Below the pieces are notes generated by a model. The model worked only from the letters and a program-made list of their open reading frames with translations. It ran no database searches and had not been told where the DNA came from. Below are positions 50,979 through 60,174 of a stretch of 64,000 nucleotides of DNA, piece after piece. Location of the stretch: the NCBI GenBank assembly GCA_946407735.1, contig CAMJPL010000001.1:152182-216181 (forward strand), given 5' to 3'. The translations under genes and the position numbers were made by a program. The DNA comes from an uncultured Clostridia bacterium. GTDB taxonomy: Bacteria > Bacillota > Clostridia > Oscillospirales > CAG-272. The number at the start of each line of letters is the position of its first letter. Position 1 is the first letter of the stretch.

Positions 50979-53546
50979 ATGCCGCAGGAAAGAAAAAATA
51001 CTGATAAAAGCGGCGCTTTCATGCCCTTCGGCAGCTACGATCCGTCGGAGGACGAGGGACGCGCCGCCGCCTATGGCGAAGACGGCGATCCCGCAGGTGA
51101 TGACGGCCGTCCGATGTTCGGCTTTATCCGCATGTCGGACGATACGTCCGACGCGGCGGAGCCTGACGGCTTCGGGCCTCTGCCGGAGGACGACGGGAGA
51201 GCGCAGTCGGTCGGCGCTCCTCTGCCCGGCGCGCCTGCGGCTGACGGGAGAGAGCTTATCCGCATCGGCGGCGAGATCTCGAGGATAATATACCGCAACG
51301 ACGAGAACGGCTACACCGTGCTCGAGCTTTCGCCAGACAAGGAGTCGCGCGAGACCGTCGGCGGCGACGAGCTCATAACGGCGACAGGCGTAGTGCCTTA
51401 CGCCGCCGAGGGACAGACTCTGAGAGCGCAGGGAAGCTGGGAGACCCATTCGAAATACGGGCGGCAGTTCAGGATCGAGTCGAGCGAGACAGACGTGCCG
51501 CGCGACGCCGAGGAGATGTACAGATATCTCGCCTCCCGCGCGGTAAAGGGCATCGGTCCGCGCACCGCCAGACGGATAGTCGACCGCTTCGGCTCCGACA
51601 CCTTCGACGTGATAGAGAATCACCCCGAATGGCTGACCGACATCCAGGGGATATCGAGGCAGAAAGCCGAGCAGATAAGCGAGAGCTTCAGCGCTCAGTT
51701 CGGCGTCAGGACGATGGTCATGTTCTGCGGCGAGATCATCGGTCCCGCCGCCGCCGTGAGGGCGTACAAGCGTCTCGGCTCGGCTGCCGTCGAGAAGGTT
51801 AGGAAGAATCCCTATCTTTTAGCCCAGCCGGATCTCGATATCGGCTTCGAGAAAGCCGACCTCGTCGCGTCGGCGCTCGATATCCCGCGCGACGATCCCG
51901 AAAGGATAAGGGCCGGTCTGAAATACACGCTGAGGTACAACGCCTCGGCGAACGGCAACGTCTGCCTCCCGCGCGGGAAGCTCGTCGAAGCCGCCTGCCG
52001 CCTGCTGTCGCTGCCGGAAAGCTCGGTCATGCCGGCTGTCGATTCTGCGGTATCTCAGGGCGAGCTCGCCCCGTTTGAGACCGATGGCGGGGAATATATC
52101 TATCTTTCGAGCTACTCTGAGGCCGAGAGCTATATAGCTCAGAAGCTCAACACCCTTAACGCCGTCACTCTCAGTGACCAGTACGACGGGACGGCGCTCG
52201 ACAGGATCATAGCCTCCGCCGAGCTTGATTTCGGCATCGAGTACGCGCCGCTCCAGCGGAAGGCCGTCGTCGGAGCCGTCGAGCACGGCGTGATGATACT
52301 CACCGGAGGTCCCGGGACCGGCAAAACGACGGTCATCCGCGGGCTCATACGCGTCTTCGACCGTATGGGTTTCAAATGCGCCCTCGCCGCGCCGACGGGG
52401 CGCGCCGCCAAGCGGATGAGCGAGGCGACGTCATGCGAGGCGAAGACGGTGCACCGCCTGCTCGAGGTCACCTTCTCCGACGACAGCGACACGATGATCT
52501 TCACCCGCAATCAGGAGAATCATCTCGACGAGGACGTGATCATCATCGACGAGGCCTCGATGCTCGATACGATGCTCATGAGCTCGCTGCTACTGGCGAT
52601 AAAGCCCGGGGCGAGGCTGATACTAGTCGGCGACTCGGATCAGCTGCCGTCCGTCGGGGCGGGGAACGTGCTGTGCGACCTCATCGACAGCGGCGCTTAC
52701 ACCGTCATCGCGCTGAACGAGATATTCCGTCAGGCGGGGCAGAGCATGATCGTTGTCAACGCCCACCGTATAAACAGCGGCGAGGAGCCGATCCTCAACA
52801 CCGAGGGCACCGATTTCTTCTTCATCCGCCGCGAGGAGGAGGATATCCCGTCCACGATAGCCGATCTCATCTCCAGGCGTCTCCCGGCGAGATACGGAGC
52901 CGAGATATCGTCCGGCATACAGGTGATAACGCCTTCCCGCCGTCATGCCTGCGGGGCGGTCGAACTCAACCGCACGCTGCAGCAGGTCATGAATCCTCCG
53001 GCGAAGGGTAAAGCCGAGCACGCAACGGCCGGGATGGCCGGCACATGGCGGGTCGGCGACAAGGTGATGCAGATAAAGAACGACTACAACCTCGAATGGG
53101 AGCGCGGAGCCGAGCACGGCACCGGCGTGTTCAACGGCGACGTCGGTCGGATCGTCGGGCTTGACGGGAAGCTGAAGGAGCTCACCGTCGATTACGGCGC
53201 CAGCGATCAGTTCTACGGCTTTGAGATGCTGGTGAGATACGATTTCACTCAGCTGACCGAGCTCGATCACGCCTACGCGATAACCGTTCACAAGAGTCAG
53301 GGCAGCGAATACCCGACCGTCATCATCCCGCTTTACGGTTACACCCCGAAGCTGCTCACAAGGAATCTGCTCTACACCGCCGTGACGAGGGCGAAGAAGA
53401 TGGTCATCCTCGTCGGCAGGCGCGACGTGCTGAGCGAGATGATCCGAAACTCCCGTCAGGTGATGCGCTATACCGGCTTAAGAGAGCGGATCCTTTCCGG
53501 CATCCGCGCCGATATGACGCCGTCGCTGAAAAGCCCGGAGCAGTGA
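50979..53546 (+). CDS. recD2: RecD2-type SF1B DNA helicase
   Basis: An 855-residue RecD-like 5'-3' helicase without RecBC partners. Residues 1-85 are an acidic, disordered extension not usual in RecD2. Then an OB-like N-terminal domain, helix-hairpin-helix repeats (G-I-G-P-R-T-A-R-R-I; I-Q-G-I-S-R-Q-K-A), Walker A G-G-P-G-T-G-K-T, A-A-P-T-G-R-A-A-K-R, Walker B D-E-A-S-M, G-D-x-D-Q-L-P-S-V-G, and the C-terminal motif V-H-K-S-Q-G-S-E-Y with A-V-T-R-A-K. Family role: replication-fork and mismatch/lesion repair helicase. AGGTGAGAT precedes the ATG. It lies downstream of metK. Confidence 0.93.
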   Translation: MPQERKNTDKSGAFMPFGSYDPSEDEGRAAAYGEDGDPAGDDGRPMFGFIRMSDDTSDAAEPDGFGPLPEDDGRAQSVGAPLPGAPAADGRELIRIGGEISRIIYRNDENGYTVLELSPDKESRETVGGDELITATGVVPYAAEGQTLRAQGSWETHSKYGRQFRIESSETDVPRDAEEMYRYLASRAVKGIGPRTARRIVDRFGSDTFDVIENHPEWLTDIQGISRQKAEQISESFSAQFGVRTMVMFCGEIIGPAAAVRAYKRLGSAAVEKVRKNPYLLAQPDLDIGFEKADLVASALDIPRDDPERIRAGLKYTLRYNASANGNVCLPRGKLVEAACRLLSLPESSVMPAVDSAVSQGELAPFETDGGEYIYLSSYSEAESYIAQKLNTLNAVTLSDQYDGTALDRIIASAELDFGIEYAPLQRKAVVGAVEHGVMILTGGPGTGKTTVIRGLIRVFDRMGFKCALAAPTGRAAKRMSEATSCEAKTVHRLLEVTFSDDSDTMIFTRNQENHLDEDVIIIDEASMLDTMLMSSLLLAIKPGARLILVGDSDQLPSVGAGNVLCDLIDSGAYTVIALNEIFRQAGQSMIVVNAHRINSGEEPILNTEGTDFFFIRREEEDIPSTIADLISRRLPARYGAEISSGIQVITPSRRHACGAVELNRTLQQVMNPPAKGKAEHATAGMAGTWRVGDKVMQIKNDYNLEWERGAEHGTGVFNGDVGRIVGLDGKLKELTVDYGASDQFYGFEMLVRYDFTQLTELDHAYAITVHKSQGSEYPTVIIPLYGYTPKLLTRNLLYTAVTRAKKMVILVGRRDVLSEMIRNSRQVMRYTGLRERILSGIRADMTPSLKSPEQ

Positions 53547-53616
53547 GGCACATCGGCGGCTTCTCCGCGTTATCTTGTTAAATTTCCGTGTTCGCCCATC
53601 CTGTCGGCAAATATGA

Positions 53617-53645
53617 TTGAAACGTTCACATTGTTGTGGTAAAAT
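53617..53645 (+). promoter_or_regulatory. promoter of the flavodoxin-like gene
   Basis: TTGAAA, 17-bp spacer, TAAAAT with TGTGG before it. Confidence 0.7.
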
Positions 53646-53681
53646 AATCTCAACCAATGTAAATTACGGAGGTATCGGACA

Positions 53682-54152
53682 ATGCCGTCTGTTGAATACA
53701 CAAAGAAGACAGCGATCGTATATTATTCCTGGTCTGGGACCACCGGCAGCTTCGCGAACAAGCTGGCTCACGACAGCGACGCAGATCTTTACCGGGTAAA
53801 GGACCGCAGGCGTCCGGATATACTTAAGGCGCTGCTCAAGGGCTGCCCCGAAGCGAGAAAGCGCATGCCTATCGAGACTGAGGAGCCGCTTCCTGATCTC
53901 TGGCGCTATGAAAAGGTCATCTTCTGCGTGCCGGTATGGGCAGGATATCCCGCTCCCGCTTTCAACAACATGATCGCCGCTCTCCCGCAGGGCAGGACTG
54001 TCGAGCTTTATATGATATCCGCTTCCGGCAGCACTGTGAAAAGTCAGGAAGAGACGAAGGCTCTCGTCACGGCGCGCGGATGCGACGTCCTTGTATATCA
54101 GGACATCTTTGCCGCCGACGTCGACGTCAAATTCAAGTCGGTCAAGTTCTGA
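53682..54152 (+). CDS. flavodoxin-family protein
   Basis: A 156-residue protein with a flavodoxin-like fold. The N-terminal beta strand I-V-Y-Y-S-W-S-G-T-T-G-S-F-A matches the FMN phosphate-binding loop (S-x-T/S-G-x-T-x-x). The second half has the W-x-G-Y-P loop (V-W-A-G-Y-P-A-P), which stacks on flavin. It is shorter and more degenerate than standard flavodoxins, so it may be a small FMN electron carrier or an NADPH quinone-reductase-like protein. Its closeness to the flavodiiron protein fits a redox role. It has its own promoter and terminator. GGAGG lies upstream of the ATG. Confidence 0.85.
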   Translation: MPSVEYTKKTAIVYYSWSGTTGSFANKLAHDSDADLYRVKDRRRPDILKALLKGCPEARKRMPIETEEPLPDLWRYEKVIFCVPVWAGYPAPAFNNMIAALPQGRTVELYMISASGSTVKSQEETKALVTARGCDVLVYQDIFAADVDVKFKSVKF

Positions 54153-54177
54153 CCGGCATCGAAAACAAAAAAACAAT

Positions 54178-54215
54178 CGGCGGGAGACGTTCATCTGAAT
54201 AGCCTCCCGCCGCTT
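54178..54215 (+). terminator. terminator after the flavodoxin-like gene
   Basis: CGGCGGGAG paired with CTCCCGCCG, then CTTTG; the T tract is weak. Confidence 0.65.
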
Positions 54216-54267
54216 TGTGCATATATTGTCCGGCTCAAATTGAAATCGTTACAGACAAGGGGGAAAA

Positions 54268-56931
54268 ATGATGCAGACGATAAGACTTACCGACCGCGTC
54301 ACATGGTGCGGCGTTCTCGACAAGGACCTTCGCACCTTCGACATAGTGATGCGCACCGAATTCGGCACCACCTACAACTCGTATATCGTAAGAGGCGACA
54401 GCGCCTCGGCGCTCATCGACGCCTCGAAGGAGGCTTTCTCCGACGAATGGCTCGGCAAGGTGTCCTCGATCATATCGGCGTCGAAGATCGACTATCTCAT
54501 AGTCAACCACACCGAGCCGGATCACAGCGGCGCGATCGCCAGATTCGCCGAGCTCAATCCCGACGTCAGGATTATGGCGACGAGCGGCGCGATAGGATTT
54601 TTGAAAGAAATCGTCAACCGTCCGGTCGGCGCTCTCGCCGTAAAGGACGGTCAGACGCTCGATCTCGGCGGCGTCACGCTGAAATTCATGACGCTCCCGA
54701 ACCTGCACTGGCCGGACACGATGTTCACGTACGCCGTCGAGGAGAAGGCGCTGTTTACCTGCGACTGCTTCGGCTCGCATTACGCGTTTGACGATATGCT
54801 GGCGTCGAAGATAACCGCCGTGGACGATTACAAGGCGGCGACGGAGAACTATTTCGTAAATATCCTCGGCCCGTTCAAAAAGCCGTTCCTCGCTAACGCG
54901 ATGAAGAAGGTCAGAGCGATGGATATCGCCATGATCTGCCCCGGCCACGGCCCGATACTCGACACGCCGGAGACGATAGAGAGGATATACGGCTGGTATG
55001 ACGAGTGGATGAAGGAAGCGCCGAAAGCCGGGAAGAAGAAGGCGGTCATCGCCTACGTCACGGCCTACGGCTACACAAAGATGCTGGCTGAGAGGATAGC
55101 CGCCGGAATCACCGATACCGGCGCCGATGTCGAGTGCTTCGATCTCACCGGTCATCCCGAACTTTCCGATCCGGCCCTCAATGCCATAGCTTCATCAGAC
55201 GGCTTCCTTCTCGGGACGCCGACCATCGTCGGGGAAGCGCTCAAGCCGATATGGGATCTCGCGACGTCGATGTTCGCCGTCACCCATAAGGGCAAGGTCG
55301 CCGGAGCCTTCGGCAGCTACGGATGGACCGGCGAGGGCGTGCCGAACATCACCGAGCGTCTGAAGCAGCTCAAGCTCAAGGTGCAGGACGGCTTCCGTGT
55401 CCGCTTCCGCCCGACCGACGCCGATCTTCTCGACGCCTATGATTACGGCTACGATTTCGGCTGCGTCATGGCGGGGAAGGAAAACGACCGCAAGGCGAAG
55501 GCTCAGGGAGGCCGGAAGCTGGTGAAATGCCTCGTCTGCGGCGAGATATTCGACTCGTCGATATCCGTCTGCCCGGTCTGCGGGGCAGGGAAGGAGCAGC
55601 TTGTCGAGGTCGCCGGGAGCGGGTCTGAGTTCCGTTCTGACAAGGAGCAGATAATCACGATAATAGGCGGCGGACAGGCGGCCTTCGCCGCGGCGAAGGC
55701 GGCGAGGGAGCGCTCGAAGGCGGCTCACATCATCATGATAAGCCGCGAGGAGCATCTGCCGTATTACCGCCCGATGCTGACGAAGACGATGCTCGCCGGA
55801 TTCACCGCCGATCAGCTGTCGATAGAGCCGGAGAACTGGTATGAGGAAAACGACATACTTCCGCTGCTCGGCCGCGACGTCGCCTCGATAGACACGAAGG
55901 CGAAGACGATCACCCTCGGCGACGGCGCCGTTTTCGCATACGACAAGCTGATATACGCTCTCGGCGCCGAGAGCTTCGTCCCGCCGATAACCGGGCTTTT
56001 CGTAAAAGACGGCCTCAGGAGCGGGGCGTCGGTGATACGCACCGTCGACGACGCGCTGAAAATCAAGGATATGATCGCCAACGGCGCGAAGAACGCCGTC
56101 GTCATCGGCGGCGGTGTCCTCGGACTCGAGGCGGCGTGGGAGCTCAGGCGCTCGGGCCTCGGCGTCACGGTGCTCGAGACGGCCCCGAGGCTGATGCAGA
56201 GGCAGATCGACGTCCCGGCGTCGGATATCATCATTTCGGCGGCGAAGAAGAGCGGCGTCGAGATAGTGACGGGAGCGAAGATAGCCGCCGTTTACGGCGA
56301 TACGGCGGCCGATCTCAAAAAGCTCGGGGCTTCCATAATAAACAGTCTGCTCGACGCGAATGTGATAAAGGGCGGCGACGAGGCCGAAAGCCCGGTCCGC
56401 GGCGTCGTCCTCGAGGACGGCAGGTACTACCCCTGCGATCTGCTCGTTATATCGACCGGCGTCAGGGCGAACATATCGCTCGCTCAGGCGGCCGGCATCG
56501 AGTGCGGGCGCGGCGTGACAGTCGACGATCACATGCGCACGAGCGCTCCCGACGTGTACGCCTGCGGCGACTGCGCCGAGCTCGGCGGGGTGAACTACGC
56601 CCTCTGGAGCCAGGCCTCCGGCGAGGGCATGACCGCCGGAGCGAACGCCGTCGGCGACGACGTGACATACAGGCCTGAGGGAGGCCCGGTCAGCTTCAGC
56701 GGCTTTGACACCTCGCTTTACGCCGTCGGCGACAACGGCTCCGATCCGAAGAAGAGCTTCCGCACGATAGAATCCCGCGACGATTCTCGCGGGATATACG
56801 AGAAATTCTATTTCTCCGGCGGTCATCTCGTCGGCGTGATCGACATAGGCGGAAAGCCGAAGCTCGCCGAGATCGGCAAGGCGCTCGAATCCGGCGCGTC
56901 GGTTTCGGAGGCGGCCTCGCTGCTTGGCTGA
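54268..56931 (+). CDS. multidomain flavodiiron protein with rubredoxin and NADH:rubredoxin oxidoreductase (class-F type)
   Basis: An 887-residue fusion. The metallo-beta-lactamase-like diiron domain has H-T-E-P-D-H-S-G (His81, Glu83, Asp85, His86) and later N-L-H-W-P-D, C-D-C-F-G-S-H and C-P-G-H-G-P. A flavodoxin domain follows (V-T-A-Y-G-Y-T-K-M, about 255-400). Then a rubredoxin with short spacing, C421-L-V-C424 and C435-P-V-C438, only ten residues between pairs. The C-terminal 430 residues are an FAD/NAD(P)H oxidoreductase (I-G-G-G-Q-A-A; G-G-G-V-L-G-L-E-A). This layout matches class-F flavodiiron proteins, described as NADH:oxygen oxidoreductases in Clostridioides difficile. It would reduce O2 to water in one polypeptide. 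AAGGGGG precedes the double ATG. Confidence 0.95.
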   Translation: MMQTIRLTDRVTWCGVLDKDLRTFDIVMRTEFGTTYNSYIVRGDSASALIDASKEAFSDEWLGKVSSIISASKIDYLIVNHTEPDHSGAIARFAELNPDVRIMATSGAIGFLKEIVNRPVGALAVKDGQTLDLGGVTLKFMTLPNLHWPDTMFTYAVEEKALFTCDCFGSHYAFDDMLASKITAVDDYKAATENYFVNILGPFKKPFLANAMKKVRAMDIAMICPGHGPILDTPETIERIYGWYDEWMKEAPKAGKKKAVIAYVTAYGYTKMLAERIAAGITDTGADVECFDLTGHPELSDPALNAIASSDGFLLGTPTIVGEALKPIWDLATSMFAVTHKGKVAGAFGSYGWTGEGVPNITERLKQLKLKVQDGFRVRFRPTDADLLDAYDYGYDFGCVMAGKENDRKAKAQGGRKLVKCLVCGEIFDSSISVCPVCGAGKEQLVEVAGSGSEFRSDKEQIITIIGGGQAAFAAAKAARERSKAAHIIMISREEHLPYYRPMLTKTMLAGFTADQLSIEPENWYEENDILPLLGRDVASIDTKAKTITLGDGAVFAYDKLIYALGAESFVPPITGLFVKDGLRSGASVIRTVDDALKIKDMIANGAKNAVVIGGGVLGLEAAWELRRSGLGVTVLETAPRLMQRQIDVPASDIIISAAKKSGVEIVTGAKIAAVYGDTAADLKKLGASIINSLLDANVIKGGDEAESPVRGVVLEDGRYYPCDLLVISTGVRANISLAQAAGIECGRGVTVDDHMRTSAPDVYACGDCAELGGVNYALWSQASGEGMTAGANAVGDDVTYRPEGGPVSFSGFDTSLYAVGDNGSDPKKSFRTIESRDDSRGIYEKFYFSGGHLVGVIDIGGKPKLAEIGKALESGASVSEAASLLG

Positions 56932-57008
56932 GCGGATACCGAATAACGAAAGGCAGGCCCGTTTTCAGGGCCTGCCTTATTTCAGCAATAAGATTGATCA
57001 GACGCCGA

Positions 57009-58064
57009 TCAATGCTTTTTGGCTATCGTCACAGCCATACCGAGCGCGGCGACGGCGGCGAGTACCGCTATGCCGACCGCGTCGCCCGTCTGCGCGGCAG
57101 GAGCCGGGGCGGCCGGAGCTGGAGCGGCTACGGGAGCGGCCGCGGGAGCCGGAGCGGCCTCGGCGGCGGGAGCGGCCTCAGCCACGGGAGCCGGAGACGG
57201 CTCGGCGGCTATCGGGGCGGTCTCGACCGGATCGGGAGCGACTTCGACTTCGATCTTCGGCATGAGCTTCAGCTCGGCCCATCCGCCGAAGTCATATCCG
57301 CCGGGGGCCTCGAGATCGTCGGCCTGCTGGAACCAGCAGAGCTGAGAGAAGTCGTCGCCGCCGTCGTCATGATCTATCGGAACGAACGAGAGTCCGAGCA
57401 CGCAGCCGGATTCGGGAGCGAACTGCGGCACTTCGCGCTGGAAGACGGTCCACGGCACCTTGACCTCGATCAGCCATCCGCCGTCGGCGAGAGCCGCCTT
57501 CGCGATCATCTCGTCATACTGCACCGTCTCGCGGCTGCCTTCCTCCTCGTTCGTTATGCGGACGGAGGACGCGCCTCCGAGCTGCTCGCTGTTGTCGCCT
57601 ACGATGTAGAAGATGTGGTGTCCCCAGCCCTCGGGGTTGATGCTGCTGTCGGCGTCGGCGACCTGAAGGAATACGAGGTTTCCGTCGCCCTCGCTCCACG
57701 GCGAATCGCTTGAGCCGATGAGTACGACCTCGTCGTCCTTGCGGTACTCATAGATGTAAAGGGCGCTTTCGTCCCACATCATGCGGATCTCGGTCGAGAA
57801 GTCGGCGGGATCCCTGTCGCCTTCCCAGTTGCCCTGGTAGACGCCGTACTCGTTTACGATCGGGTCGTCGAGAGTGATGGTGATGACCTTCGCGTCATCC
57901 CATTCGCCGGCGGATATCACGCCGTCGATAGTCGGAGTGCCGTAGGCGGCCTCCTCGACGACGGCGTCCGACCAGTGGATTCCGCCTACCACCGACGCGG
58001 CGAAGGCCGGCAGTGTCATAAGAGCGGCAAGCGCGAGAGCGCAGACCGTCAGTTTCAGTTTCAT
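57009..58064 (-). CDS. secreted CBM9/DOMON-like protein with C-terminal anchor
   Basis: A 351-residue exported protein. The start at 58064 follows AAGGAGGG and opens a signal peptide (M-K-L-K-L-T to P-A-F-A-A). The body (about 30-270) has the CBM9-like beta-sandwich pattern: P-T-I-D-G-V-I-S-A-G-E-W-D-D-A, I-R-M-M-W-D-E-S-A-L-Y-I-Y, W-L-I-E-V-K-V-P-W. A Pro/Ala-rich spacer of about 50 residues follows, then Q-T-G-D, a hydrophobic helix and the terminal K-K-H. The tail resembles a sortase signal lacking a clear L-P-x-T-G, so it is either a variant sorting signal or a plain membrane anchor. It probably binds polysaccharide at the cell surface (inference). Confidence 0.85.
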   Translation of the reverse strand: MKLKLTVCALALAALMTLPAFAASVVGGIHWSDAVVEEAAYGTPTIDGVISAGEWDDAKVITITLDDPIVNEYGVYQGNWEGDRDPADFSTEIRMMWDESALYIYEYRKDDEVVLIGSSDSPWSEGDGNLVFLQVADADSSINPEGWGHHIFYIVGDNSEQLGGASSVRITNEEEGSRETVQYDEMIAKAALADGGWLIEVKVPWTVFQREVPQFAPESGCVLGLSFVPIDHDDGGDDFSQLCWFQQADDLEAPGGYDFGGWAELKLMPKIEVEVAPDPVETAPIAAEPSPAPVAEAAPAAEAAPAPAAAPVAAPAPAAPAPAAQTGDAVGIAVLAAVAALGMAVTIAKKH

Positions 58065-58124
58065 AATGATTATCCCTCCTTGAACAGCAGGCGAAATATG
58101 AGGTGTTTCCGCCTTTCTGAGCAC

Positions 58125-58153
58125 ATTATAGCACTTTTATATATTAAAGTCAA
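58125..58153 (-). promoter_or_regulatory. sigma-A promoter of the CBM9-like gene
   Basis: TTGACT, 17-bp spacer, TATAAT reading leftward. Confidence 0.8.
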
Positions 58154-58339
58154 TATATTATGACGAAAAATCGGTGGGGTAGCTGAAATATTAACAAACG
58201 GTCACGCGTATAGTATCGTGAAAAGCCGGCGCCGGGCGGAAAAATGTCATTTTCCAATTTATTTACTTTTTCCATAACCGCATGTCATCTATTGGCGATA
58301 AAATATTATCGTATGTAATGTACGGAGGTGCATTGACAA

Positions 58340-59689
58340 ATGTCCATCAGACTGAATACGAAATATCTTGACAAATTTATAACTGAAGAAGAACTCAGGT
58401 CGATGCAGGGGCAGGTCTCCGACGCGGCCGCCAAGGTCGAAAACGGCACCGGTCTCGGCGCCGATCATCTCGGATGGTACACCCTGCCGGTCGATTACGA
58501 CAAAGATGAGTTCGCCCGCATCAAGGCCGCGGCGAAGAGGATCCGCGAAAACACCGACGTCTTCATCATCATCGGCATCGGCGGCTCGTACCTCGGCGCG
58601 AGAGCCGCGATAGAGTTCATAAAGACCCCGAATTACAACGCTCTCACAAAGGATTCTCCCCAGATATACTACGCCGGCAACAATATGAGCGCCTCGGCGC
58701 TCGGCGAGCTCATCGCCCTCTGCGAGGGCAAGCGCGTCACTCTCGACGTCGTGTCGAAATCCGGCACCACGACCGAGCCCGGCATCGCCTTCCGCGTGCT
58801 CCGCGCTCTCGTCGAGAAGCAGAACGGCGGGGACGCCGAAAAGATAAAGGAGCACATCTACGTTACCACCGACAAGGCCAAGGGAGCGCTCAAGACCCTC
58901 GCCGACGCGAAGGGCTATGAGGAATTCGTCGTCCCGGACGACATCGGCGGGCGCTATTCGGTCCTCTCGGCGGTAGGCTTGCTGCCGATAGCCGTCGCCG
59001 GATGCGATATTGACGAGCTCATGCGCGGCGCCGCCGACATGAAGGCTGAGCTCGCGAAGAGCGGCTGCGTCCTTGAGAACGACTGCTATAAATACGCGGC
59101 GATCCGCAATATCCTCTATTCCAAGGGCAAGGCGCTCGAGATCTTCGTCGGTTTCGACCCGGCCATGACCATGACCGCCGAATGGTGGAAGCAGCTCTAC
59201 GGCGAGAGCGAGGGCAAGAACGGCAAGGGACTCTTCCCGACCTCGGTCATCGACACCACCGACCTCCACTCCCTCGGCCAGATCATCCAGCAGGGACGCC
59301 GCATCATGTTCGAGACCTTCTGCGACGTGAAGTCCTGCGGCTGCGACATATCCATCCCGACGGACAGTGATAATCTCGACCAGCTCAACTACATCGCCGA
59401 CAAGGGCATCACCGTAAGCCGGGTGAACTCGGTCGCGATGGAGGCCACCTGCATCGCCCATACCGACGGCGGCGTGCCCTGCGTGCTCATCGAGCTTGAA
59501 GACCGCAGCGAGTACACCTTCGGCCAGTTCGTCTTCTTCTTCGAACTCGCCTGCGCCGTCTCCGGCTATATCCTCGGCGTGAACCCGTTCGATCAGCCGG
59601 GAGTCGAGGGCTACAAGAAGAACATGTTCGCCCTTCTCGGAAAAGAAGGGGCCGAATACGACGCCATCCGCGCGAAGCTCGGAAAATAA
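58340..59689 (+). CDS. pgi: glucose-6-phosphate isomerase
   Basis: A 449-residue PGI of the shorter bacterial form, interconverting glucose 6-phosphate and fructose 6-phosphate in glycolysis. Signatures: G-I-G-G-S-Y-L-G-A-R-A, S-K-S-G-T-T-T-E-P near 145, G-G-R-Y-S-V-L-S-A-V-G-L, and the C-terminal catalytic region N-P-F-D-Q-P-G-V-E-x-Y-K. GGAGGTG lies 9 nt before the ATG. Two further genes follow closely in the same direction (31 and 37 nt gaps), forming a probable three-gene operon ended at 61074. Confidence 0.97.
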   Translation: MSIRLNTKYLDKFITEEELRSMQGQVSDAAAKVENGTGLGADHLGWYTLPVDYDKDEFARIKAAAKRIRENTDVFIIIGIGGSYLGARAAIEFIKTPNYNALTKDSPQIYYAGNNMSASALGELIALCEGKRVTLDVVSKSGTTTEPGIAFRVLRALVEKQNGGDAEKIKEHIYVTTDKAKGALKTLADAKGYEEFVVPDDIGGRYSVLSAVGLLPIAVAGCDIDELMRGAADMKAELAKSGCVLENDCYKYAAIRNILYSKGKALEIFVGFDPAMTMTAEWWKQLYGESEGKNGKGLFPTSVIDTTDLHSLGQIIQQGRRIMFETFCDVKSCGCDISIPTDSDNLDQLNYIADKGITVSRVNSVAMEATCIAHTDGGVPCVLIELEDRSEYTFGQFVFFFELACAVSGYILGVNPFDQPGVEGYKKNMFALLGKEGAEYDAIRAKLGK

Positions 59690-59720
59690 GCATTACCGCT
59701 AAATACAAAAAGGTGACATC

Positions 59721-60137
59721 ATGCTCAAACTTATCATAGGAGTCAAAGGCACCGGCAAGACCAAGACCATCATCGCGATGGCGAACAAGGCCGTCGAGGA
59801 GAGCCACGGCTCGGTAGTCTTCGTGGAGAAGGGCACCAAGCTGATCCACGAGGTCAACTATCAGGCGCGCCTCATCGACTCGGACGACTACGCCGTCAAC
59901 AACGCCGAGAGCCTTTACGGCTTCATGGCGGGCATCTACGCCTCGAACCACGACGTTACCCATGTGTTCGTCGACTCGGCGCTCAAGATATGCGGCGAAG
60001 ATATGAACCAGTTCGCCGGGTTCGTGAAGCGCACCGCCGCCCTGGGAGAGGCGAACGGCATCGAGTTCATAATGACGAGTTCGATCCCGGTCGACGAGAT
60101 CCCGGAAGAGCTGCAGAAATACGTCTACAGCATATGA
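59721..60137 (+). CDS. P-loop NTPase of unknown function
   Basis: A 138-residue protein with Walker A G-V-K-G-T-G-K-T at residues 7-14 and a Walker-B-like V-T-H-V-F-V-D-S-A near 85, then M-T-S-S-I-P-V-D. It is small, and no other domain is present, so it may bind a nucleotide and act through a partner. Similar stand-alone proteins occur widely in Clostridia as ATP-binding or PilT-like hypotheticals. It sits between pgi and a nuclease-like gene. AAAGGTG precedes the ATG. Confidence 0.8.
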   Translation: MLKLIIGVKGTGKTKTIIAMANKAVEESHGSVVFVEKGTKLIHEVNYQARLIDSDDYAVNNAESLYGFMAGIYASNHDVTHVFVDSALKICGEDMNQFAGFVKRTAALGEANGIEFIMTSSIPVDEIPEELQKYVYSI

Positions 60138-60174
60138 CCCTCGGAAATTGATTTCCGACTCTCATCTGAAGTTT

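Noticed and set aside
55195-56826. 543-codon reverse open frame
   Set aside because: Antisense to the reductase part of the flavodiiron fusion; no start signals or recognisable domains.
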